A DNA stretch of 64,000 bases, from the NCBI GenBank assembly GCA_910586995.1, contig CAJUKZ010000006.1, forward strand, positions 1 to 64,000, given 5' to 3'. This stretch comes from an uncultured Muribaculaceae bacterium (GTDB lineage Bacteria > Bacteroidota > Bacteroidia > Bacteroidales > Muribaculaceae). The position numbers and the translations under genes are program-made. The notes beneath the pieces were generated by a model. The model saw nothing but the letters and a program-made list of their open reading frames with translations. It was not told the origin of the DNA and made no database searches. Shown here piece after piece: positions 35,330 through 43,555 of this stretch (position 1 is its first letter; each line of letters opens with the position of its first letter).

Positions 35330-35355
35330 CGGATGGACACGTTCCCTACCGTCCG
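35330..35355 (+). promoter_or_regulatory. Small hairpin in the rpsB leader
   Basis: CGGATGG 35330-35336 pairs with CCGTCCG 35349-35355 (one T-G pair) around a 12-base loop, 40 bases before the rpsB start. It may be an S2 autoregulatory leader; I see no clear separate promoter box. Confidence 0.4.
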
Positions 35356-35394
35356 GTTGTATTCATTCAAGAACGTAAACAAATCAAATCTATT

Positions 35395-36228
35395 ATGGCT
35401 AACCCCACATTTGATCAACTCCTTGAAGCAGGCTGCCACTTCGGCCACCTGAAAAGAAAATGGAACCCCGCGATGGCTCCCTACATCTTCATGGAGCGCA
35501 ACGGTATCCACATCATCGACCTCTACAAGACCGCCGCTAAGCTTGACGAAGCTGCAGCAGCGCTCAAGAATATTGCCAAATCCGGCAAGAAGGTGCTCTT
35601 TGTAGCCACCAAAAAACAGGCCAAACAAGTAATCGAAGACAAGGCCAAGAGCGTAAACATGCCCTATGTGATCGAACGCTGGCCCGGTGGTATGCTCACC
35701 AACTTCCCCACCATCCGCAAGGCTGTCAAGAAGATGACCACCATCGACAAGATGACCAAGGACGGTACATTCGACAACCTCTCCAAGCGCGAGAAGCTCC
35801 AGATCTCACGTCAGCGCGTTAAGCTTGAGAAGAACCTCGGTTCTATCGCTGACCTCAACCGTCTGCCCTCCGCTCTTTTCGTAGTTGACGTACTCAAAGA
35901 ACACATCGCCGTAGCTGAGGCAAACCGCCTTGGTATCCCCGTGTTCGGTATCGTAGACACCAACTCCGATCCTACCAACATCGACTTCGTTATCCCCGCA
36001 AACGACGACGCATCCAAGAGCATCGAACTGATCCTTGATACCGTATGCGCAGCTATGAGCGAGGGTCTCGAGGAGCGCAAGGCTGAAAAGGTGGACAACG
36101 CCGCAGCCGGCGAAGGTGAGGACGCAGCTCCCGCCGCTCCCAAGCGCGAACGCCGCCGCGTGCGCCGCAACGATGCTCCCGAAGCTGAGGCAGCAGAGGC
36201 AGAAGCACCCGCTGCAGAGGAGGCATAA
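35395..36228 (+). CDS. rpsB: 30S ribosomal protein S2
   Basis: A 277-residue S2 with GCHFGHLKRKWNPAMAPYIF, VIERWPGGMLTNFPTIRKAV and PVFGIVDTNSDPTNIDFVIP. The C-terminal about 45 residues are an Ala/Glu/Arg-rich extension (APKRERRRVRRNDAPEAEA) beyond the bacterial core, common in Bacteroidales. It precedes tsf as in most bacteria. Confidence 0.98.
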   Translation: MANPTFDQLLEAGCHFGHLKRKWNPAMAPYIFMERNGIHIIDLYKTAAKLDEAAAALKNIAKSGKKVLFVATKKQAKQVIEDKAKSVNMPYVIERWPGGMLTNFPTIRKAVKKMTTIDKMTKDGTFDNLSKREKLQISRQRVKLEKNLGSIADLNRLPSALFVVDVLKEHIAVAEANRLGIPVFGIVDTNSDPTNIDFVIPANDDASKSIELILDTVCAAMSEGLEERKAEKVDNAAAGEGEDAAPAAPKRERRRVRRNDAPEAEAAEAEAPAAEEA

Positions 36229-36268
36229 TCATCCAATTTACTAACTACAATAACACCATCATAATATT

Positions 36269-37261
36269 ATGGCAGTTACAATGGCAGAAATCACCAAGCT
36301 GCGCCACCTTACTTCGGCCGGCCTGATGGACTGCAAAAAAGCTCTCGCCGAGACCAACGGCGACATTGAGGCGGCTGTTGAGATTCTTCGCAAGAAGGGT
36401 CAGGCAGTGGCTGCAAAGCGTGAGGACCGTCAGGCAGCAGAAGGTTGCGTTCTCTCAAAGAACGAAGGCGACTTCGCTGCTGTAGTCGCTCTCAACTGCG
36501 AGACCGACTTCGTGGCCAAGAACGCAGGCTTCGTAGCTCTTACTCAGAAAATCCTCGACGCCGCTGTGGCAAACCGTGTCAAGAGCCTCGACGATCTCAA
36601 GGCTCTCAAGCTCGGTGATCTCACTATCGCTGACCTCGTTGTAGAGGAAAGCGGAAAGACCGGCGAGAAGACCGAAATCAGCGCTTACGAGTGGCTTGAA
36701 GCACCTTCTACCACTTCGTACAACCACCTCGGCAATAAGCTCGCTACTATCGTAGGCTTCAACCTCGAAGGTGTAAACGTTCAGGTAGGCCGCGACATAG
36801 CCATGCAGGTTGCATCCATGAATCCCGTGGCTATCGACCGCGACAGCGTACCCCAGTCTGTTAAGGACAGCGAGTACAATGTAGCTGTTGAGAAGACCAA
36901 AGAGGAGCAGGTTGCAAAGGCAGTGGAAGCAGCTATCAAGAAAGCTGGCATCAATCCTAATCTCGTCGACAGCGAGGCTCATATCGAGAGCAACATCGCT
37001 AAGGGATGGCTCACTGCAGAGGAAGCCGACAAGGCTCGTGCCATCGCTAAGACAACAGCCGAAGCTAAGGCTGCAAATCTTCCCGCTGCTATGATCGAGA
37101 ATATCGCCAACGGACGTCTCAACAAGTTCTTCAAGGAATCTTGCCTTATGGAGCAGGAATTCATCAAGGACGGCAAGATGACTGTAGGCCAGTACCTCGA
37201 GAGCAACAGCAAGGGTCTGGTTGCAGTAGCTTTCAAGCGCGTCAACCTCAACGAAGATTAA
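36269..37261 (+). CDS. tsf: Elongation factor Ts
   Basis: A 330-residue EF-Ts, the nucleotide exchange factor for EF-Tu. The N-terminal UBA-like part (ITKLRHLTSAGLMDCKKAL) and the TDFVAKN segment of the core (residues about 75-82) are present. The middle part is longer than in E. coli, as usual for Bacteroidota. Followed by a strong terminator. Confidence 0.97.
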   Translation: MAVTMAEITKLRHLTSAGLMDCKKALAETNGDIEAAVEILRKKGQAVAAKREDRQAAEGCVLSKNEGDFAAVVALNCETDFVAKNAGFVALTQKILDAAVANRVKSLDDLKALKLGDLTIADLVVEESGKTGEKTEISAYEWLEAPSTTSYNHLGNKLATIVGFNLEGVNVQVGRDIAMQVASMNPVAIDRDSVPQSVKDSEYNVAVEKTKEEQVAKAVEAAIKKAGINPNLVDSEAHIESNIAKGWLTAEEADKARAIAKTTAEAKAANLPAAMIENIANGRLNKFFKESCLMEQEFIKDGKMTVGQYLESNSKGLVAVAFKRVNLNED

Positions 37262-37282
37262 TCTATTTATTCTTCATAAACT

Positions 37283-37312
37283 GCGGGGTGTGCCTGACAA
37301 GGCACACCCCGC
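37283..37312 (+). terminator. Terminator of the rpsB-tsf operon
   Basis: A perfect 12-base GC-rich stem (GCGGGGTGTGCC and its complement) with a 6-base loop, then TCTTGTT. Confidence 0.85.
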
Positions 37313-37385
37313 TCTTGTTAAGGAACTTATTGAAATTATAGTATTTTAGCTTACACATAAATATTCAGGGATACATTTAATTTTG

Positions 37386-37393
37386 TATATTTG
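37386..37393 (+). promoter_or_regulatory. -7 box of the thioredoxin-fold gene
   Basis: TATATTTG, 27 bases before the ATG at 37421. An apparent earlier start (TTG 37391) overlaps the box and is rejected. Confidence 0.55.
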
Positions 37394-37420
37394 CTGCCGT
37401 GTAGTATCAAAATTCCAACA

Positions 37421-38851
37421 ATGCCCCGGATTATATCTATAGCGATTCTTGTATTGGCATGTATTGTGCAGGCTGGTGCGAATGATGTGAGGCGGCATAT
37501 ACGGCATCTTAGGATTGTTCCGGCTACTGCTGCCGACAGTGCCGCTGTGACGGACGGCAAGTTCTCCGGAGTTGTCAGAGTTCCGGTATTTCTTTCAAAA
37601 GATCCGCTTTTTGATGCTGCTGCATTTAAACTTGATGGCTATGTTTTAAGTGCAGATATACCGGTGTGGCTTGATAGCCAGATGGCTGTGGTTATTCTCA
37701 ACGACAGCATTGGCAGCGGATATGTGCTTAGTCAGGATACAACCGAGTTGAGTCTGCGTAATGGTCGGTTGCCGATTGGTGATATTGCTGTAATTGATGA
37801 GGCGATGATGCGTTTCGAGACCCAAGGTCGTGACTGGACTGATTTCGATGAACCGATGGCGTATATAGAGCATCAGTTGGATAGCGTTCTGCCGTTGAGA
37901 ATCGCCCGTGCGCTTGATGGTGTGGAAGCGGCAGACAGTCTGCGCATAGCTTTGGTGCGCGAGATGACCCGGCGATATTATGGAGGTGTGCTACTTGCCT
38001 ATCAGTTGGACTACGAAAGGAGTGGAGGTGTCGGGCGAGTCAAGCTCCCCGTTGAGTATTACCGTTCGTTTCTCAGCGGGTATGAAATTTCGGATAAAAT
38101 ACTTGACTCGAGGAGTTGGGGGCTTTTCGACTTCTTCAACCGTATTCTGCAATATGCTTTGGATGGATGTAGCGCTGTTGGAGATACACCTGTCGCACAA
38201 TGGCATGCTGAGTACGAAGCAGATCTGCTAAATGTGATTTCATCGCCTGGTAAGTTTCTGAAGGATATGCTTGCTGCTGTTTCGTATCTCAATCAGATCG
38301 ACATTGAAGGTGTGCCGCTTGCAGAGGCTCAGAAGCAAAATATATCAGCTTATTTCGACAATGACCTTGATAGTCTCATTTTTGAGCATGACGTGCGTCT
38401 GACACGCGCTCTTGCAAGGCCGGCTGAGATGCACGACTATGCTTCCGAAGGCAAGCAATTTTCGTTAGACAGCATTATACGTATGTATGAAGGCATACCT
38501 GTGGTGTTTGATTTTTGGAACACATGGTGTGGACCATGTGTGCAAGCTTTCCGTGATTCGGAATTTGTGAAGACTCAGCCACGCTACGCAGGCATAAAGT
38601 ATGTCTATGTTGCAGATGAGTCCTCGCCGGTGGATGAGTGGCGCATCTTGTCGCGAAGAAATGGAGGCGTTTCCTTCCGTATATCTCAGGTGGATCGTGA
38701 CTCAATATATAATGATCTTGGACTTGAGGTGTTTCCGGCGTTTGTATTCATTGACGCTTCAGGAGTCGTGGTTGAGACATGGAACGGCTATCGCGGCAAT
38801 AGCAGCCTTGCGTATGTTCTTGACCATCTATCGAGTCTGTCTGCGCATTGA
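37421..38851 (+). CDS. Exported thioredoxin-fold protein with large N-terminal domain
   Basis: A 476-residue protein: signal peptide (about 1-20), a long domain of unknown family (about 25-340), then a TlpA/thioredoxin-like domain with WNTWCGPCVQAF (CGPC, first Cys at residue 370) and the cis-Pro region VFPAFVFID. It is likely a periplasmic or lipid-free thiol oxidoreductase of the Bacteroidota TlpA group. The 3' end overlaps the convergent small membrane protein gene by 24 bases. Confidence 0.8.
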   Translation: MPRIISIAILVLACIVQAGANDVRRHIRHLRIVPATAADSAAVTDGKFSGVVRVPVFLSKDPLFDAAAFKLDGYVLSADIPVWLDSQMAVVILNDSIGSGYVLSQDTTELSLRNGRLPIGDIAVIDEAMMRFETQGRDWTDFDEPMAYIEHQLDSVLPLRIARALDGVEAADSLRIALVREMTRRYYGGVLLAYQLDYERSGGVGRVKLPVEYYRSFLSGYEISDKILDSRSWGLFDFFNRILQYALDGCSAVGDTPVAQWHAEYEADLLNVISSPGKFLKDMLAAVSYLNQIDIEGVPLAEAQKQNISAYFDNDLDSLIFEHDVRLTRALARPAEMHDYASEGKQFSLDSIIRMYEGIPVVFDFWNTWCGPCVQAFRDSEFVKTQPRYAGIKYVYVADESSPVDEWRILSRRNGGVSFRISQVDRDSIYNDLGLEVFPAFVFIDASGVVVETWNGYRGNSSLAYVLDHLSSLSAH

Positions 38852-39274
38852 AATATAACCTGCGGAGCTGGCAATAATCGCGGATATACCGAATGGAATG
38901 AACAATAGCTTAAAAAACAGGATCATCAGAGGATTGTAGAACAGATGACGTATACTGATATCGTCAAGCTCCAGTAATATTCCCATGATTAACGACGTCA
39001 ATATGGCTATGGCCGATATGCAAATGTATAGCCTTGAGAATAATCCGAGCCATGATTGTCCCTTCCACCACTTCCAGGCCACTAAAGAAGATAGCCATGC
39101 AGCTGTAGCAGGAAAAATCGAGACAAACATAATTATTATCGTGCTGTCAGGTGTATATGGGCTAATTGTTACGGTGGAATACACGGAATATATCAGGTAT
39201 AGTGCGACTGTAATATATGATGCGATCAATGCCGTGCATTTGAATACGAATGATGGTGTGTTTCCCGAGATCAT
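38828..39274 (-). CDS. Small four-helix membrane protein, unknown
   Basis: A 148-residue hydrophobic protein with four predicted TM helices (about 10-32, 42-64, 82-102, 112-140) and a basic C-terminus (MRRQTR). I do not recognise a family. It is convergent with, and overlaps, the thioredoxin-fold gene. The opposite strand here also has an open frame, but the clear hydrophobic periodicity supports this one. Confidence 0.55.
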   Translation of the reverse strand: MISGNTPSFVFKCTALIASYITVALYLIYSVYSTVTISPYTPDSTIIIMFVSIFPATAAWLSSLVAWKWWKGQSWLGLFSRLYICISAIAILTSLIMGILLELDDISIRHLFYNPLMILFFKLLFIPFGISAIIASSAGYISMRRQTR

Positions 39275-39369
39275 GGTTCAGAGATGCTATGTAAAACGTA
39301 CGGACAGGATTCCTGCGTATTGATAACTGGGATTCCTGTCCGTCGGGTTATTGTTTGTAATAAGTATTA

Positions 39370-40377
39370 TCAGCGCGGATTGTTTATCATGTAGAGAGCG
39401 ATCTGCACAGCGTTCAGCGCAGCACCTTTGCGAATCTGGTCGCTTACGCTCCAGAACGATATTCCGTTTGGATTGGCGATATCCTGACGTATGCGTCCTA
39501 CGAATACCGGATCTGTGCCGGCAGCATGCAGTGGCATCGGATATTGTTTTTCGGCGGGAGAGTCGATCAGTTCTATGCCGGGGGCTGTGGCGAAAGCCGA
39601 GCGCACCTCGTCGACAGTCAGCGGGCGTTCTGTCTCGACCCATATAGCCTCGCTGTGTGCCCGCATCACAGGTACACGGACGCATGTGGCGCTTACTTCA
39701 AGGTCGGGTGCATGCATTATTTTCTTTGTCTCGTGGTGCATCTTCATCTCCTCGCGCGTATATCCGTTGTCGGTGAAGACGTCAATATGCGGGATCACGT
39801 TATATGCAAGCTGATGGGCGAACTTTTCTACATGAGCGCTTTCGCCTTTCGAGAGTGCCGCATGTTGGTCTACGAGTTCATCCATTGCAGATGCTCCTGC
39901 TCCGGAGGCAGCTTGGTATGTGGCCACATGAACGCGCCGTATGCGCGATAGACGATCTATAGGCTTCAGGCTCACTACCATCTGGATGGTGGTGCAGTTT
40001 GGGTTGGCGATTATGCCTCTCGGCGCATTGAAAGCATCTTCAGGGTTCACCTCAGGAACGACCAACGGCACATCAGCATCCATTCTGAATGCACTGGAAT
40101 TGTCAATCATAACAGCGCCATGTCGGGTTATTACTTCGGCGTATTCCCTTGATACTGATGCTCCTGCCGATACGAACGCGAAATCTATACCACTGAAGTC
40201 GCTTTCGCTGTCGAGAAGTTCTACCTTGATCTCCTGTCCGTTGAAGCTGTATGTCCTGCCGCAGCTTCTTTGCGATCCGAATAGTCGGATGGTGTCGATC
40301 GGGAATTTAGTGTCGGAGAGAACCTGTAGGAATTCCTGTCCTACTGCGCCGCTGGCGCCTACGATTGCTACATTCAT
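39370..40377 (-). CDS. asd: Aspartate-semialdehyde dehydrogenase
   Basis: A 335-residue enzyme making aspartate semialdehyde from aspartyl phosphate with NADPH, the branch point for Lys/diaminopimelate, Thr and Met. The N-terminal VAIVGASGAVGQEF is the nucleotide loop; GIIANPNCTTIQMV carries the catalytic Cys; TYQAASGAGASAMDEL and VRVPVMRAHSEAI are the substrate-binding blocks. It is a single gene here, 66 bases downstream of the lipoprotein gene. Confidence 0.96.
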   Translation of the reverse strand: MNVAIVGASGAVGQEFLQVLSDTKFPIDTIRLFGSQRSCGRTYSFNGQEIKVELLDSESDFSGIDFAFVSAGASVSREYAEVITRHGAVMIDNSSAFRMDADVPLVVPEVNPEDAFNAPRGIIANPNCTTIQMVVSLKPIDRLSRIRRVHVATYQAASGAGASAMDELVDQHAALSKGESAHVEKFAHQLAYNVIPHIDVFTDNGYTREEMKMHHETKKIMHAPDLEVSATCVRVPVMRAHSEAIWVETERPLTVDEVRSAFATAPGIELIDSPAEKQYPMPLHAAGTDPVFVGRIRQDIANPNGISFWSVSDQIRKGAALNAVQIALYMINNPR

Positions 40378-40442
40378 TTTAATTACTATGTGATGATTGT
40401 ATGTGGTGCTCCTCTGGGGATTGTGTATGGAAGACGGCTATG

Positions 40443-41534
40443 TCAGAGGTACTTGCTTATAGTGGACTGGAGTTTGTTGAGGTCGGTCACGCGCTCGGCA
40501 AGTTCTCCGTTGCGGTTGATGATATAGGTGGTCGGCACTTCGCGGACATTATAATTTACCAGAACTTCGCTTGTAGTGCCGGGGTTGAATACCGATACCC
40601 AAGGCAGGTTCTTGGCCGATTCCTTCCATACCATTTCGTTGTCGCCTACTGATACCTGATATACACTCATTCCGCGGTCTTTTAGCGCGTCGTATGCTTC
40701 GTTCAGCTTTACATTGTAGGCTGTGGTGATGTCAACACCATAGTTTACGAAACTTAGGACTATGACATTTCCTTTCGAGGCCATATCTGCGAGCGAATGG
40801 CTCTTACCTTTGGCATCATACAGGTTGATGTCGAACAAAACAACTTGATCGGCTTCCACAGTCTTGCCGCTACCGGGTTGGTATGGTCTGTTGTCCAGAT
40901 ATATCTTTTCGAGAAATGCGGTGCGTGGATCGTCAGGACGGTTTGTCATGAAATTGTTGGCCACAGCACCGATCGTACGCAGGTCCTTCTTGTCCTTTAC
41001 GTCGAAAATAGGCTTGTTGCCTACAATCTTGCTGATGACGTAATAGGCTATCAGTCCGTTCTTATCATCGATCACTTTCTGGGTCAGTTCCCTTTTCAGG
41101 ATAGAGTCGGTGCGCACACCGTCTATGCCATTGCGTTCGATGGAGGTCTGTATCATCTGGTCGACTTGCTGCATGGCATCGGCAAGCTCTGTTCCTGTCA
41201 CCTTGAAGTCTTTGTCGAAATGTGCGGCATCGGCTGTCACTGTCAGAGTCTCTGCGCTGTCTACCGGGAAGAAGATATTCTTACCGTCATATGCCAAAGA
41301 GTATACATCGCTGTAGGGTGATGCTTGTGCTGCGGTATAGGTGAATGCTCCGTTGCCGTTTATGTCGATGGAGTCGACCAGATACCATGCTCCGGATGCT
41401 GCGTTGAATCCAAGCAGGGCCAGTTTGTCGCCGTCCTTTGCATTTTCCACTGTGCCTTTTACGGTCCAGCCATCGTTGTGCGAGCAGCTGAAGAGCGCTG
41501 CTGATGCGATTGTGGCGTATATGAGCTTTTTCAT
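40443..41534 (-). CDS. TlpA-type thioredoxin-fold lipoprotein lacking the CxxC motif
   Basis: A 363-residue lipoprotein with lipobox LFSC at about residue 16, an N-terminal DUF4369-like domain (VKGTVENAKDGDKLALLGFN) and a C-terminal thioredoxin fold. Where TlpA proteins have FWASWCGPC it reads LSFVNYGVDIT, with no Cys, while the cis-Pro strand is kept (VREVPTTYIINRNGE). So the fold is present but dithiol redox activity is very unlikely. Possibly a chaperone or substrate-binding derivative. Confidence 0.8.
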   Translation of the reverse strand: MKKLIYATIASAALFSCSHNDGWTVKGTVENAKDGDKLALLGFNAASGAWYLVDSIDINGNGAFTYTAAQASPYSDVYSLAYDGKNIFFPVDSAETLTVTADAAHFDKDFKVTGTELADAMQQVDQMIQTSIERNGIDGVRTDSILKRELTQKVIDDKNGLIAYYVISKIVGNKPIFDVKDKKDLRTIGAVANNFMTNRPDDPRTAFLEKIYLDNRPYQPGSGKTVEADQVVLFDINLYDAKGKSHSLADMASKGNVIVLSFVNYGVDITTAYNVKLNEAYDALKDRGMSVYQVSVGDNEMVWKESAKNLPWVSVFNPGTTSEVLVNYNVREVPTTYIINRNGELAERVTDLNKLQSTISKYL

Positions 41535-41574
41535 TGTTATGGTGGTGTGGTTGTGTGGAGAATTTGACGTAATT

Positions 41575-41988
41575 TTATTTATTGCCGTACATTTCGTTGA
41601 AAGCAGCTTCCGCTTTGGCTGCTATGCCCGACATTTCTTCAGGAGAGAGTGTGAGCTTCTCGCGGAAGAAGTTCATGTCGGATTCCTTCTGGATGGGGAT
41701 CAGGTGTATGTGTGTATGGGGCACTTCAAGACCCATCACAGCCACGCCAATGCGCTTGCATGGAACGGCCGCTTCCAGAGCTTTGGCAACTTTTTTTGCA
41801 AATAGTGCGAGTCCGGCATAGTCGGCATCCGAAAGGTCGAATATGTAGTCGTTCTCTTTGCGGGGAATGACGAGTGTGTGGCCGGGTGCTACGGGGTTTA
41901 TGTCCAGAAAAGCGTAGTACGAGTCATCGGAGGCGATCCGGTAGGATGGAATCTCGCCGTTTGCTATGCGTGAAAAAATGGTAGGCAT
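41575..41988 (-). CDS. HIT family nucleotide-binding protein
   Basis: A 137-residue Hint-type hydrolase: CIFSRI-like start (TIFSRIANGEIPSYRI), GHTLVIPRKE, and the histidine triad VPHTHIHLIP with the nucleophilic His. HIT enzymes hydrolyse nucleoside phosphoramidates. The N-terminal Zn-binding Cys positions of the classical group are replaced. It lies two bases after greA and is probably co-transcribed with it. Confidence 0.93.
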   Translation of the reverse strand: MPTIFSRIANGEIPSYRIASDDSYYAFLDINPVAPGHTLVIPRKENDYIFDLSDADYAGLALFAKKVAKALEAAVPCKRIGVAVMGLEVPHTHIHLIPIQKESDMNFFREKLTLSPEEMSGIAAKAEAAFNEMYGNK

Positions 41989-41990
41989 GA

Positions 41991-42461
41991 TCAGAACGAA
42001 ATTTCTACGATTTCAAATTTCATAAGGCCCGAAGGTACTTGTATCTCAACCACGTCGCCTACGCGGTGTCCCATAAGACCTTTTGCGATGGGAGTGCTTT
42101 GCGCGATCTTCTTCTCGCGCAAGTTGGCCTCGGAATCGGCTACGATTGTGTATTCCACAGTCATACCGTTGCCAAGGTTCTTGATCTTTACTTTGTTCAG
42201 CACCTGCACTTCTTCGGTGTTGAGCTTGCTTTCGTCAAGGATACGTGCATTTGCAACCATGTCCTTGAGCTGTGAGATTTTCATCTCGAGCATGCCTTGA
42301 GCTTCCTTTGCAGCATCGTATTCGGCATTCTCCGACAAGTCGCCCTTGTCGCGTGCTTCCGCAATGGCGCGGGATATTTCGGGGCGCTTAACTGTCTCCA
42401 GATAAGCGATTTCTTCCATTTTCTTCTTGTAACCTTCCTTGGTCATATAGGTGATAGCCAT
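41991..42461 (-). CDS. greA: Transcription elongation factor GreA
   Basis: A 156-residue GreA: N-terminal coiled coil (EGYKKKMEEIAYLETVKRPE, ARDKGDLSENAEYDAAKE with the acidic tip DLSEN that stimulates transcript cleavage by RNA polymerase) and C-terminal FKBP-like domain (PIAKGLMGHRVGDVVEIQVP). Full length. First gene of a greA-HIT unit with a leader of about 100 bases. Confidence 0.97.
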   Translation of the reverse strand: MAITYMTKEGYKKKMEEIAYLETVKRPEISRAIAEARDKGDLSENAEYDAAKEAQGMLEMKISQLKDMVANARILDESKLNTEEVQVLNKVKIKNLGNGMTVEYTIVADSEANLREKKIAQSTPIAKGLMGHRVGDVVEIQVPSGLMKFEIVEISF

Positions 42462-42567
42462 AGTAGAGGATTTGATGGTGAATGTTTTCTGTTAAGTGTA
42501 AAAAATAAAGAATCCCGCCCTAATCAGTGGCGAGACCCTCAGGTCAGAGATGTTATATTTCTGCTTG

Positions 42568-42575
42568 CAAAAGTA
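42568..42575 (-). promoter_or_regulatory. -7 box of greA-HIT
   Basis: Minus-strand TACTTTTG, about 107 bases upstream of the greA start. Confidence 0.5.
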
Positions 42576-42734
42576 CGAAATTTACAGGCAATTGGAGTTT
42601 TAGTGTGGTTAAAAATGTTTAAATAGTGCGTTAGGCTTGTCTATATATACGCTATCGGCTTATATGTTTTCTGCCGGTTTACAGATTAATTGGTCTGCTT
42701 GGCTTATTTTGTATTAAAAAATGTAAACATCTTT

Positions 42735-42764
42735 TTGCTTATTCGACTAAATACATTACTTTTG
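42735..42764 (+). promoter_or_regulatory. Promoter of the zapB-like/zapA genes
   Basis: TTG 42735-42737 and TACTTTTG 42757-42764 with a 19-base spacer, 18 bases before the ATG. Confidence 0.7.
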
Positions 42765-42782
42765 TAAAAATTTGGAATAGAA

Positions 42783-43076
42783 ATGCCGGGAGAACTCAGC
42801 CAGACCATAGACCGAATCACAGCAAAGACAAAGGTGCTTGTGGAGAGGTACAATGCTCTACAGAGGAGCAAAGGGGAGGCTGACCGCGTTATCGAAGAGT
42901 TGCGCCGTGAAAATTTGCAAAAAGACAAACTTATCGAGCAGCTCAAGGCTCAGGTAGACTATCTGTCGGTTGCCACCACAGTAGTCCCCGACAGAGCTAT
43001 GGTAGAGCAGTCGCGGCAGAAAATTTCCAGTATGATACGGGAAATTGACCGCTGCATCAGCGATTTAACTCAATGA
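42783..43076 (+). CDS. ZapB-like coiled-coil protein
   Basis: A 97-residue protein that is mostly a coiled coil (VLVERYNALQRSKGEADRVI, RRENLQKDKLIEQLKAQVDY) with a short C-terminal helix. Its position four bases before zapA suggests a cell-division partner, as in Bacteroidota where a short coiled-coil gene commonly precedes zapA. Function is inferred from context. Confidence 0.75.
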   Translation: MPGELSQTIDRITAKTKVLVERYNALQRSKGEADRVIEELRRENLQKDKLIEQLKAQVDYLSVATTVVPDRAMVEQSRQKISSMIREIDRCISDLTQ

Positions 43077-43080
43077 TGCT

Positions 43081-43371
43081 ATGAAAGATGAATTCGTTAT
43101 CAATATAAAAATAGCCGATGCGCCGCCTATATCTATCAAGATACATCGTCAGGAGGAAGCGCAGGTGAGAGCTGTTGAATACAACATCAACAAGCTTTGG
43201 TCAAGTTGGCGCGAGCGTTACCGCGACAAATCTTCAGAGGAAGTGCTTGCGATGGTGACATTTCAGTTTGCCAAGAAATTCTTTGCATTGGCGGAGGTTG
43301 AGCCTAAGCTAAACGATGCCCTCAGAGAATTTGAAGACAATCTCGACAGAATTTTGATCAACGTGGATTAA
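43081..43371 (+). CDS. zapA: Cell division protein ZapA
   Basis: A 96-residue ZapA, an FtsZ-ring cross-linker. N-terminal beta part (FVINIKIADAPPISIKIHRQ) and C-terminal helix (VLAMVTFQFAKKFFALAEVE) match the family and its length. It follows the coiled-coil gene and precedes a gap of 184 bases before rny that contains a structured RNA candidate. Confidence 0.88.
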   Translation: MKDEFVINIKIADAPPISIKIHRQEEAQVRAVEYNINKLWSSWRERYRDKSSEEVLAMVTFQFAKKFFALAEVEPKLNDALREFEDNLDRILINVD

Positions 43372-43391
43372 GACACGTGTGTCTGTCTGCA

Positions 43392-43502
43392 AATCATCTT
43401 TTTACAGTGGCGTAAGCCGGTCATGACCCGTGGCATGCATAAAATATGCGATGTCTCAGGCCTATCGTCGTATCTATATGGCTGAATGGCATCGAAGTGA
43501 TT
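43392..43502 (+). ncRNA. Structured RNA candidate between zapA and rny, possibly 6S-like
   Basis: AATCA-T-CTT 43392-43400 pairs with AAGTGATT 43495-43502 (one bulge), and inside it GGCATGCATA 43432-43441 pairs with TATGC-G-ATGTC 43445-43455 (one bulged G) around AAA, giving a rod with internal loops. A zapA-adjacent rod RNA recalls 6S (ssrS), which lies beside zapA in proteobacteria. Identity with 6S is a guess; it could be an rny leader. Confidence 0.35.
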
Positions 43503-43555
43503 GTAAATAAAATGTATTAACTAACGAAACCCATAATCCCCAAATCATTTTTCAA

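Noticed and set aside
38985..39323. 112-codon plus-strand frame
   Set aside because: Antisense to the hydrophobic four-helix protein at 38828-39274, which has the better membrane-protein pattern.
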